Positions 42,787 through 52,800 of a DNA stretch of 64,000 nucleotides are shown one piece after another. Each line of letters begins with the position of its first letter. The stretch's first letter is position 1. The notes beneath the pieces are model-generated. The model had not been told where the DNA came from. It made no database searches and worked only from the letters and a program-made list of their open reading frames with translations. Both the position numbers and the translations under genes were made by a program. The DNA comes from Atrina japonica (lineage: Eukaryota; Mollusca; Bivalvia; Pterioida; Pinnidae): the NCBI GenBank assembly GCA_030159075.1, contig BROG01000922.1, positions 115,001 to 179,000 of the forward strand. The letters run 5' to 3'.

Positions 42787-43231
42787 CGCATCTTGTAATC
42801 CGATGTTCGCTTTAATCTGATTAAATAATATGGTCCTAACATATTCTACTATTACTTGTATTACTTGTATTCCAAATAGACATAATTACATTATTGGGAC
42901 AGCTTGTATATCGATGTTACTTGTACACTCAACCCCAGCCTATGGCCATTTAATGTTCATATAAATATCTAAATGATCTAAAATGTTTTAAATATAAATA
43001 GCTGCTTTGCAAAAGAAATTGAATTTATTCTCACCGTGTCTCTTTTTCCACGAAATATATATATATTCTTATTACATTCAACAAAAATGTTATACAATCC
43101 GACCTCTGTTTATTCCGATTGTTTTACAATTCTGAAGACAGATTATATTATATACTATATCTATATATTACTTCAATTCATTTCATACCTGCAATAGCGC
43201 AAATGATAGCTCCAACAAATGCTGCCTTCAT
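39449..43231 (-). CDS. Secreted two-module 12-cysteine peptide, cvSI-like protease inhibitor, three exons
   Basis: On the minus strand the exons are 43231..43189, 39957..39841 and 39540..39449; 252 bp, exactly 83 codons plus stop, all junctions GT-AG and phase 1. Exon 1 is a signal peptide start (MKAAFVGAIICAIA). Exon 2 encodes a six-cysteine module with spacing C-5-C-4-C-7-C-4-C-1-C (Cys 22, 28, 33, 41, 46, 48). Exon 3 encodes a second with C-5-C-5-C-7-C-4-C-1-C (Cys 55, 61, 67, 75, 80, 82), then stops. One module per exon points to exon duplication. Small size, MKAA-type leader, ERC after cleavage and twelve cysteines in two halves match my memory of the oyster serine protease inhibitors cvSI-1/2 (MEROPS I84), which act on subtilisin-like proteases. 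The gene structure is seen; family and function are inferred from pattern. Confidence 0.72.
39841..39957 (-). CDS. cvSI-like gene exon 2 (module 1)
   Basis: The acceptor is catttcag|TGGTCATC and the donor is AGTCAAA|gtgagt. It encodes VIISERCRDVSDCMVTRC, SNDSKLICERSECTC and SIASQ. Confidence 0.78.
40480..42070 (+). repeat. Imperfect tandem dispersed family
   Basis: Blocks near 40480, 41180, 41610 and 41930 share 'gatcctttttaaggtcccta' type starts, 'gttcctagcccgttttcatt', 'gcggctttacatggggatgc' and 'aagtttggttaaaattagtc' type strings. Spacing is 300-700 bp, with a Penelope-associated fragment between the first two. Confidence 0.65.
40922..41175 (+). repeat. Penelope-associated 3' sequence, solo copy
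   Basis: Contains cggttgttgagacgcctg, cggcgggtgtgaccggtcga, cccatggcacctgatcccac and tttatactttggtatctgag without an adjacent reverse transcriptase. Confidence 0.7.
42688..42783. repeat. (TA)n microsatellite
   Basis: A TA array with one catg interruption near 42702. Confidence 0.95.
43189..43231 (-). CDS. cvSI-like gene exon 1 (signal peptide)
   Basis: ATG at 43231-43229 in acacaATGaag context; the donor is ATTGCAG|gtatga. It reads MKAAFVGAIICAIA and leaves one base, which with exon 2 gives Val. Confidence 0.72.
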
Positions 43232-43290
43232 TGTGTTAATAGTATAGTGGTTCTTTGTCGTAGTTAAACAGTTAAACGCGAATTCCGATC

Positions 43291-43298
43291 ATATATAG
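43291..43298 (-). promoter_or_regulatory. TATA box of the cvSI-like gene
   Basis: The minus strand reads gactatatatgatcgg, about 60 bp upstream of the start codon, so a start site near 43265 would leave a roughly 35-nt leader. Position and composition fit an inducible secretory gene. Confidence 0.5.
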
Positions 43299-44600
43299 TC
43301 TTAGTTACGGTACCCTCAAGGAAGTGACTAGATATGTAGTTAACTGAATGCCGATAACATGGAATGATTACAGTACAATAAAAAAACAACAGTTTATACT
43401 TTGATAAATGCATAACGTGTTTTGAAATTGTGTAAATAATGAAATAGCTTTAACTAGTACTAATCTCAGTATACCCCATACATATCCTCTTTGTATGTTC
43501 AAGATTACGTGATAATTCCCTCATCATGATAGGACATTTGAATGAAGGAACGTCATGTCCAGAGATGTGCTTATCTTGAAGAGGCTTGGATTACTTGCGA
43601 ATTCCACGAAGATTAAATGATATATATATATATACGAATGGTTCTCCGATATGACAAACTTCACAGGAAAAACATCGTTTTATTCCTCACTGGATACACG
43701 TAACATAGGTACGGTTACAAGTAGGAATAATAACACTAGTCATTGTTAGGATTTCGGTTCATGAGATTTTAAAAATGTCAACACATTTCAATCGTCTTTG
43801 CTTTTCTAAGAACCTATTGATTCTAGCATACTTATTTTCGCAAACAAAACTTTACTTGGAAATATTTCCTATCAACTTTGGTTTTAATTTATTTAGCGAT
43901 AGAAAAGATCGTCTTGATCGTTTTGGCCTACTTGTAAAAACTGTAGCTTTGGTATTGTTAATATTATGTACTTGAATACCTGCATCTTTCAAACTAATGC
44001 CACAGAAACTTTCGATAGCTGTAATTAGTTAAATAAAGCTTTGAAACATAGGATATCTGACCATGCTTATCAATAGTGAATGAATCATCCAAGTGTTATT
44101 TTTTATAAAAGTTTTTAAAACGCGTTGAGTCTAGAAAGGATTTTCAAAACTTTCAAAACACAATCGTATTATTATTAATAAAGATTAATCACATTACCAA
44201 TAGAAACGGGGGATGGACATCTATAATAGGTTCAGATCGGAAATGTACTTTATAATTCTATTGGGGACGAATTGCATTGTCTATTAGAATGTACCTTTTA
44301 GCTACTAAAAGTTGTTATATATACATATATAATATAATATTTATATACAGTCTCCAGCGAGGTAGACGGCATCTTAAAAACAAATGTCTTGCAAACAAAT
44401 ATCTGTCAAATAATGAAGATTCCGTGATTTTCCTGAACAATCTGTGTCGAAAATAAAAATAAAATAAAATGTTATTGAAAAATATACCATGGCTTGATTT
44501 TCAAAGTTAACATTAGGACCTTAACACAGAATAAGATACATCGTTATTCAAAAAGGAAAATTGGGGTGTTGCAGTTAATAAAGAATATAGATATTGCAAA
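43299..44600. other. Intergenic DNA
   Basis: A fragment of the dispersed repeat from 21071 lies at 43640-43745. The rest is AT-rich with nothing recognised. Confidence 0.5.
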
Positions 44601-44639
44601 TACTTAGTGATACAAAGTAATCGCAAACAAGACCATTAT

Positions 44640-46440
44640 TGCGGAACGTTGACATCAAACGCGGTTTTCGATATCCCTGTGTCAATAATTTGTCAGTGAG
44701 TAGTTCACTTCTGTACATGAAATGATCATATGTTGAACACGCCCAAGCATATCGGATAATTTGTGAAATATAAATTCCATATGTGGGTGATATTACTACT
44801 TAAATGTGGAAAATTTACGATAGGAAAGCCGCAATCGTCGCGTTTGTCATATAGCTTAGCTGTTAATTTCACGTCCGTGTCTGTTGTAAGTACAATATCT
44901 AATTATGAAGCGTGTGCCCTTGATTCTGTTGTATCTTTAATTTCTAGTTTGCTGGGATATATGGCATTGGCATATGTATGAAAACTGACATTATTAATTG
45001 ACAAAACGTCAAATTAAAGGACACCGCTAGTTTTTACTTCTTTTGATTCAACAGTTTCTAAATGAAGTCTCCTTCGTATGAACAAAGGAACAGGTCAAGC
45101 AATAAAGGTTTGTTGAAAGACCACGTCTCCGAATATTACAAATATATTGTCTATTACAAATATATTGTCCATTAGAAATTCCAGCATCTTTTTTATATCA
45201 GCTTCAGTGTAGTTATGTGTAGAATCAGAGAGGTGTTGGACAAAATATGTATCAAGATAACCAATCACTAATTTTAGGGTACTACCTTTAGTGAGAAAAC
45301 AGAGAGAAGTCGTATGTTTTAATATTGTGAATCTGAGAAAAATGTTGTGCCTTTAAATTTTCTAAAAGTTTAGAATTTTTAAGTATCCCCATCAGATTTA
45401 CAACGTTTCTTGAATTAGCAACAGTACAGTATTGCTGAAGTTTTTCCTTTGCGGCTATCTGTATCTTGGTAAGGAGTTAGAATAAAGGGTTGGTGGAACA
45501 TTTGCTGGATCCTGTTGTGTACCTCTGCCTATATGGGGTTTTGTGAAGTTTAGGTATTCAATATAAAACCGGTAGCTCAAAATCGGTATCGGTTGTAGGT
45601 ACATCAAATGAACGTAATACGGAAACGCGATTTTGAAGGATCTCGTCCTTTGAAAGTGGGCTACGTGTGTATGTAGGATTACCAGAATTCCTATGAAACC
45701 CTACTTTTTCTAATAAACAATTATAGTAATGTGCCTTACGCATAAATATATATTATTTGAGGCTTTGTCTGCTGGGACCAGTACATATTGGTCATGTATT
45801 TTATCCAGCTCAGTTACTGCGTCTAGATCACTGAATACAGAGGAATAACGTGTAGTTCCTTTAAGTTTTCGAATACGAGATTTTATCAACCAACGTATTG
45901 CTTTTAGCAATTCCGACAAAGTGTCTGGTTCCACGTCTTCATGTTTGGCCTTTCGTATGGCATAATGTTTGACAGAATTCATAACTACAATGAAATTCTG
46001 TCGCCAATTAAAGGAACGGGCTTCGCGGTAAAATACGATGTTTGAGGTTTTCATTTTCAACAATAGAAACTTCACCGGTGATAACATGACCGATAGTATT
46101 ATATTTGAAGGGAGATGATGCACATTGTTTTGTAATTGAATAGCTTGAATGCGATGCTGGGTGTATAGCAAATTCTTGACAACTTTTCCCACTAATGAAA
46201 AATAATATAGAAGAAAATACAATAGTTTGATGCTAGCTGTTTGACTTATTAGAATCACCAGCCCTATCCCACGTATAAAGATGTACTCCAAGTGTGTAAC
46301 CACAGTCTCTATATTTTTAACCAATGCCTTCACAGCTCTCTCCTTGCTAGAAAACCACCTAACACTTTTAATATGACCAAGACGTGCAAACTCACTGTTG
46401 AGCAATTCACCGATTTCTGTGAGCTCTCGTCTGCGCTTTA
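44640..46440 (-). pseudogene. Penelope-like retroelement, broken copy of most of the coding region
   Basis: Read on the minus strand from 46440: an N-terminal part (FARLGHIKSVRWFSSKERA, RSFNWRQNFIVVMNSVKH), then LDKIHDQYVLVPADKASNNI, then KVGFHRNSGNPTYTRS and ILQNRVSVLRSFDVPT, then a PKLH-type finger motif near 45550, then KTYDFS, then from about 45060 the LYDKRD- and NIPQ-type C-terminal parts matching 18145-18835 and 55881-56459. Stops, frame changes and a deletion that removes the YIDD region near 45015 show that it is dead. No GIY-YIG endonuclease was recognised. Confidence 0.75.
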
Positions 46441-46489
46441 TTAAAAGAAGTAGGACTTAAAAAAAACTTAATAGTTGTTTCAAATACCG

Positions 46490-47000
46490 AAATGTAGCTG
46501 GGGTTTTTTTTGCATCGAGAATAGCTTGCTCTAGTTTAAAGGCAATGCAATGAATCTCTGTTGTTTCAGTAACAAATGCCCACAGGTTTTGAAAAACATC
46601 AGATTTTGAGGACCCAAAATTAGCGGAGACACTTTTGACACAAACAAGCTTTGGACCATCTGTATCATGTCGCCAGCTTTAAATCAGAAAGTGCACACAC
46701 ATGCACTTGCGCTTAGCTTCTGCAGTCTTGTTCTACAATATTTACAAAAGTAGTAACAGGTAACATCTCTTCGACATCAACATATTTTACATAAACAGTT
46801 TCCTGCTCTAAAACACCTGTTTCTGTACAGCCATCAGACAAAATTATAAAATGTGATTTCTTACTCTTTTCAGAAAGTTTTCTTATTTGCTTAGTTATCC
46901 ACTTTAAAAATAGTTTACACCCTTTAACATTTATTAAATGTTCTCCAACATCAACTTTAATTTTTCTTTCTGACTGTTCAGGATATACAGGTCTTCACTA
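46490..47000 (-). pseudogene. hAT-type (ZNF862/DUF4371-like) transposase relic
   Basis: The minus strand gives KGCKLFLKWITKQIRKLSEK, HFIILSDGCTETGVLEQETV and YVKYVDVEEMLPVTTFVNIV, then frame-shifted GDMIQMVQSLF, SVSANFGSSKSDVFQNLWA and EIHCIAFKLEQAIL. The order (S)DG.T......E.VYV.YV....P.T.FV, then an ANFG-type block, then HC.A..LE.A.LD is that of hAT-related ZNF862/KIAA1586-type proteins. It has no complete frame. Confidence 0.55.
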
Positions 47001-47511
47001 TTATAAATCAAAGTAATGGACTGGGTTGTTGTTTTGACAAAATAAACATTGGATTCAAACTACAGTAATTCCATGTAAGTAAAAGTATTTCTGAAACAAA
47101 TGCAAGATGAAATGAAAATAAACTAACATGTGCCATGCAGACGTAAGACATTTAAATTAGGCCTACCACTGCCTCAAACATTTCAATTTCTCATTACAAT
47201 TAACATGCATAAATAAAGTTAACACAGTAAGATTTATCAGAGTAACCGACGTTCTGATGTCTTTAGTTGAAACCTAACTAAGTATAACAAATTTACAAAT
47301 TATATTTGATCAATTTGAACTCCTATTATTTAGGACAATTAACTTATTATTAAGACATTGAAGAGTTGTCCAGATTTCTGTTATCTCTACAGGCAGTATA
47401 CTGTACTGCAGTACTGAGTAATATGTCTCTCTGATCATCACAAATAAGGGTTGAACATCTTGACTTTTTTATTTAAAAAATCCCCCACAATCTAAATCAA
47501 CTGAAGCGTAA

Positions 47512-47695
47512 TATACCTAAATCTATTTTATTTCAACTTAGTAATACCTAAAAATATTTTATTTCAACTTAGCAATACCTAAAATTATTCTATTTCAACT
47601 TAGTAATACCTAAAATCATTTTATTTTAACTTAGTAATACGTAAAATTATTTTATTTCAACTTAGTAATACCTAAACTTATTTTATTTCAGTCGG
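47512..47695. repeat. 31-bp minisatellite, six units
   Basis: Units read aatacctaaaattattttat plus ttcaacttagt, with point changes between copies. Confidence 0.88.
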
Positions 47696-49863
47696 GTTTA
47701 TAATTACAATAAAGTACCGGATAAACTTTGTTAGGAAAGTGAAACTGGTATTTATGATTTGTAGGTTGATGGATTCAATATATCGTTGCATTGCTTTTTA
47801 CACGCAAAATGTAAAGAGAAACAAATCAAATCCTGTATTTATAAAGGAAATAAAAACACTTATAAAAAGTACTGAAATAGATTATTATTTTGACAAATTT
47901 AACATAGGATTCAAACTACAGTAATTCCACTTATGTAAAAAATATTTCTGAAGTATAAGCAAAATAAAATGAAAAAAAAGTATGTGCCATCATGTATACA
48001 TTAGGCATATACGTTAGGCCTACCACTGCTTTAAACATATGCATCCGAGCAGTAAAGGCATATGTGGTTTTTCAGATTTTATTCAAGTATAATAAACATC
48101 AACCTACAATAAATAATACATATATTATAGAAAATGCAGTACAACAAAATATTTGATAAAGAAAGTGTAGAGTTGACAATAAGTTGCCAGATGACGGTTT
48201 AAGACAAAAATTGAAACACAATGTTCTGCAAATAGATTGACCTCTGAACTTTACAAACATAAACTAGTACTTTAAGACTTTAACTGCAAAAACCCATTAA
48301 AGTATAACATTTGCAATAAAAATAATGATAGATATCAAAAGCTATTAAGGTAATGTAACATATAAAACAATTACATACCATCAGATGTAACAGATGCAGC
48401 CTGGATGGATAACGACGATTTCAAAACGAAATACTGCTCTATCTTATATAGTACAAACGGTAAGCTTTATAGTAATAACGATTATACGATTGGCTAAATA
48501 GAGAATAAATAAAGCTTTTAAATAACCCATAAGAAAAGAGCCCAACAACTCAATCCGGGTGCGCAGTAGACATACAGATTGTTATAGATTTAAGATTCAA
48601 TGTAATTAAACGAAAGATAAGTTAAGAATGTCAAAAAATTTTAGATACCAAAGTATAAATCAATAGAATGTCCAGGATAAACAATATTGCAACGAGGATT
48701 CGTTCCTCACGTATTTTATTTGGACTTGACTGTAGACTCGCGGCGGGTGTGACCGGCCAACAGGGGATGCTTACTCCTCCATTCACCAGACCCCGGCTCT
48801 TGGTTTCCAGAGGTACATATTTATCCATTTGTACAAAATTTGTCTTTGTATCGGTCTCCTAGACATCCTAGGGATTTATGCTTTGGTATCTGAGATTTGT
48901 TTTATATATATAACATTGTATGAAAAACACAAATATTACATGATAATTTGTTCTGGCGTGCTAAATCCACTACCTGAAATCAGAATGCAAAGATGTACAA
49001 TCTACTGTCGTCAAAACTGTTCGCTTAAGAAACTCATACCACTAGTATGTGGGACTCAAACTCGCGCTAAAAACAGGAGATGCACTTCATGTTTTAATGT
49101 GCAATCGTGCTTGATCACGGAGACCCAATTTTCCTAGATCTATAGAAACGGTTCGGTCGCGCAAATAGTGGATACTTATGATAGTTACTTTCCCATCTAA
49201 AAATATTAAGATACCCTGTATTAAAACTCACTGAACCACACACGAGACGTATATATGACATTTCGTGGGCTTGGGGAAAGGAAAATATAATATCCAACTT
49301 GAATTACCAATTTTGTACTGAAGAGCCACTGGCGATATATATATATATATATTGTGGTACTTGAACGAATGCAGTGGTATTTTGACCACACTTGATATAA
49401 TGACACATGATATAGCAGCATTTTTGGTTAAAGGCAGAAATTTCATGGAAAAATTTACATCCATGTTAATTGATTTGATATAACAGCATATGTTATATCA
49501 TTTATGCAATCATAATAAATTGAGGTTTAATATTTAATAGGGATATAACAACAAAGGATGTTCATGCAAAGTTATACTGGCGCCAAGCCTGGAAATTTGA
49601 TATGAAAGCATATTTGATATAACGGCAATTTTAATGAATCCCAACCTGGCTGTTCACTCGAATTTACTTTAGATCGTTTTCCAACGCGTATGTTGCAAAT
49701 CATTTTAGTCATAAGCATGAGAAAGAATGTCTAAATATAGATCACTATCCAATCATTTCTTTACCACGTGACAAAAAGTAACTGTCCTATTACACGTATT
49801 AACCTAACCGTTTTCTACCCATATTATCATTGTGTTTTACGGATGACAGTACGCGCGACCATT
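47696..49863. other. Intergenic DNA upstream of the lectin gene
   Basis: Apart from a Penelope-associated fragment (48645-48900) and a short TA run (49338-49351), nothing was recognised. Bases 47660-47940 partly repeat 47040-47110 ('gacaaa(a/t)taaac...ggattcaaactacagtaatt'). Confidence 0.5.
48645..48900 (+). repeat. Penelope-associated 3' sequence with inverted end
   Basis: The plus-strand 3' sequence (cggcgggtgtgaccggccaa ... tttatgctttggtatctgag) is preceded at 48645-48678 by the inverse of its own end (agataccaaagtataaatca...atgtccagga). The piece is thus bounded by inverted repeats of about 33 bp. Confidence 0.7.
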
Positions 49864-49870
49864 ATGAATA
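49864..49870 (+). CDS. Lectin gene exon 1 (coding part is 7 nt)
   Basis: ATGAATA|gtaagt. One base is left, which with exon 2 gives Ile, so the protein starts MNIFLII. Chosen because the donor is consensus, the phase fits, and exon 2 has no in-frame ATG before the hydrophobic segment. Confidence 0.55.
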
Positions 49871-52800
49871 GTAAGTATTTCTTTCTTATGTACTTATTTT
49901 AGTATCAAAACTTTCATCTGTTTTTAGTTTTACTTTGGGTTTTTTATATTTAGTTTTGTTTTAATTGTCGTTGGTGTTCCTGCTGCTGTATGATAATACT
50001 TTAAATACAGATTTGCCCTGAAGTACAATTTTGTTATTTTCAATTTAATTTTAAAATGATTTATACGTTTAGTTGTTCTTAATAATTTATTATCAACTAT
50101 TTCATCTGTCCAGCACGCTAAAGAACCCTCACTGTTCAATGACCGTAAATGCCGAGCATAGGACAGAATTTGAAGCCCTTCATCGCCGTTTGGTGACGTC
50201 TCCGTATTAGTGACACGCTTGAGTAGGATGTTAAACAACAATACCATCAACAGGAAGGCGTAGTGTTACTTGCTAGACATTGTTTACCAATATTTCAATT
50301 TAATCCAAAACGCAGGAAATATCACCATTACGATCAACAATATTGTGACTAAACTGTAATCAAATATTTTTCAAAGGTTACCATTGATGTTCAGTGGCGG
50401 ATCTTGTTCCTCATCTCAATGTGTATATTTTACACGTTTTCTTTACAGTTTTCTCTAACTCGGCTATATAGAAATAAGTTAGTATTGTGGTTTTTCTGAC
50501 AATACCAGGGAAACTGTCTTTTAAAGGCTGTAAATTGCATCTAAAGAATGAATTAATATAAATATTATAAACGTAATACCAAAGTCATAATGCTCAAGAC
50601 GATATCGTTTCTGTCAATAAGACTTCATCAGTTGAGCTCCAATTTGAAATGTATGTGTATTTTCTAAAGACAACGTGGTATCATACAAGGCCAAATAATG
50701 TCTCTAAAAATATAGCCGAAATCCGTCTAAATAATTATTTATCTCGCATGTTTTATTTTCAGTTTTCTTGATAATTGCTGTCGTCATTTTTGGAATTTTT
50801 ACTATCAGATTAATCGAGAAGAGGAGAATTTCAGATTCACCCGACATCGCAGGTACAGTGATTTTATATACCTTAAGTCCGGTGTTAATTACCTAATTAT
50901 TCAATACTAATCAATTACATATCTAACGATATCCCGACATTAGTTACAATTACAACATGTGGTTGAGGTCAATATTTGGATATATTATTAGTAATATCGC
51001 TATAGAGCAAATTATGCCGGTTACTAACAGTTGTATTAAAAGGGCAAAAATGGCCGAAATCTCGCTAAAACTTACAAATTCCTTTTTTCATGAAACAGTG
51101 GCCAGGTGGGTAGATATCCCCCATCTTCCCACTTTCATACAAAGATAAATGAGAAAGTTGTTTGGAATTATCATTATGTAAGGAGCATTTTGATAAAATA
51201 TTAATATCGTTGGGTCACGATAACAGGTACACAAATAAACATATAAATTTTTCGCCATATGTTTACTTTTCCTACTACATTTCAAGAACCAGTGGGTCGT
51301 CAATGTTTGTCTAAACTGACAGAATGCATTCCCATGAAAAGCTTCATATAGTTTGTCGGTGAAATTGACTGACCAAAAGGGTTCCAAAAAGAGGCTATAA
51401 CTTATTTCATTTTAAAAATCTGTGTATATGAGTGATGCCTCATTAAGGGCCTACCTCAATAACATAGAAAAGAGTTCATACATATTGAAAACTGATTTGT
51501 ATACACAGGTTTATATAAAGATCGTTTAACAAAATTGCAATGTTAAAGAACACTTGCACACAAGTAAACGGATAATATATGTCATATTTGAGACATTATC
51601 GACAAAACCAGTATATCACTGTTAACCACACTTGACAATGTGTCCCCATGTTAAGCCATGAATATTTTGCGAATAAAAACGGGTGAGAACTAATAACAGA
51701 ACAAATTCCAACTGGAAAAAAGATTAATTTATGAATCAATTTTAGAGATTGAGCAAACAAATATGTAGTAAAATTAACTTATGTAATAAAAATAAAATAA
51801 AATTTAATGTTGTAAAATCAGTCTGAAAAGTGATGATGATTTCGCCGAGCGACCTTGGTCCGTCGTTGAACAATTCTTGTTATCACTATTTCTCAGAAAG
51901 CGATTTTTTTAATTGGATCTTTTTAAAATTCGACATATAGGTTCCCCTTGTGATCTAGGTGTGCACTGAACATTTTCAGGAGGGTCGAACTATAAAATGA
52001 CTATAGGCGGCAGTTATTGATAGTCAACGTTTGTTATCTCTATTTTTTCAGAAAGTTCATATCGGATCTTTAAAAAATTTGACATAAAGGTTTTCCAGGA
52101 GGTCTAGTTTTTGCATTGTTCATTTTCAGGAAGATCGGACCACAAATTGGCAGCAGGTGGCCATCTTGGTTTTTGACAGCCAAAGTTTGTTATCTCTATT
52201 TTATCAGCAAGTACTTATGGGATCTTATGAAATTAGACATGTAGTTTATATTTATAGTTGTGCACTTTATATTTTCAGAGTGATTGGAAAATTATATGGC
52301 CATCTGCAGGGTCATCTTGGATTTTGACAATTGAATTATGGTATCTTTTTTTCAGAAAGTACTGAAGGGATCGTAATGAAATTATTTTGACATTTAGGTT
52401 CTCTTTGAGGTCTAGTTAAGCACTTCATTTTCAAAAGGGTCGGATTACAAAATGGCTCGTCAGGTCTGCATCTTGAATTTTGACAAAAGAAGTTTGCTAA
52501 CCCAAATTCTTGAAGTACTGAAGAATTCTGGAAATTCATTATGACAGTTCCCCATGGGGCCTAGTATTACACTCTCAGATAGATCAAAATTCAACATGGC
52601 CGACAGGCGGTCATCTTGAATTTTGACTGTTGAAGTTTGTTACCACTATTTCTCAGAATAAAAATATATTGAATAAACGTTCTTGAAATTTGACTTTAAA
52701 GTTCCTCTTAGAAATAAGCAATCTTGAATTAGAACAGCTCAAGCTTGGTATTTTCATAAACATGTCAGAAACCACTTGACAAATAGTTTGGTTTTATTTC

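Larger units (their letters stand above)
39958..43188 (-). other. cvSI-like gene intron 1, with repeats
   Basis: A 3.2-kb intron holding a tandem dispersed family (40480-42070), a Penelope-associated 3' sequence (40922-41175) and a TA array (42688-42783). No other exon was seen. Confidence 0.65.
49871..50762 (+). other. Lectin gene intron 1
   Basis: Holds a 3' half of the second SINE family (50105-50255) and a hammerhead repeat (50562-50735, minus) ending about 28 bp before exon 2. Confidence 0.6.

Noticed and set aside
43901..43975. 'aaaagatcgtcttgatcg ... agctttggtattgttaat', partly like the 3' half of the hammerhead repeat.
   Set aside because: The CUGAUGA and GAAA core is absent and similarity is short; may be chance or a very old scrap.
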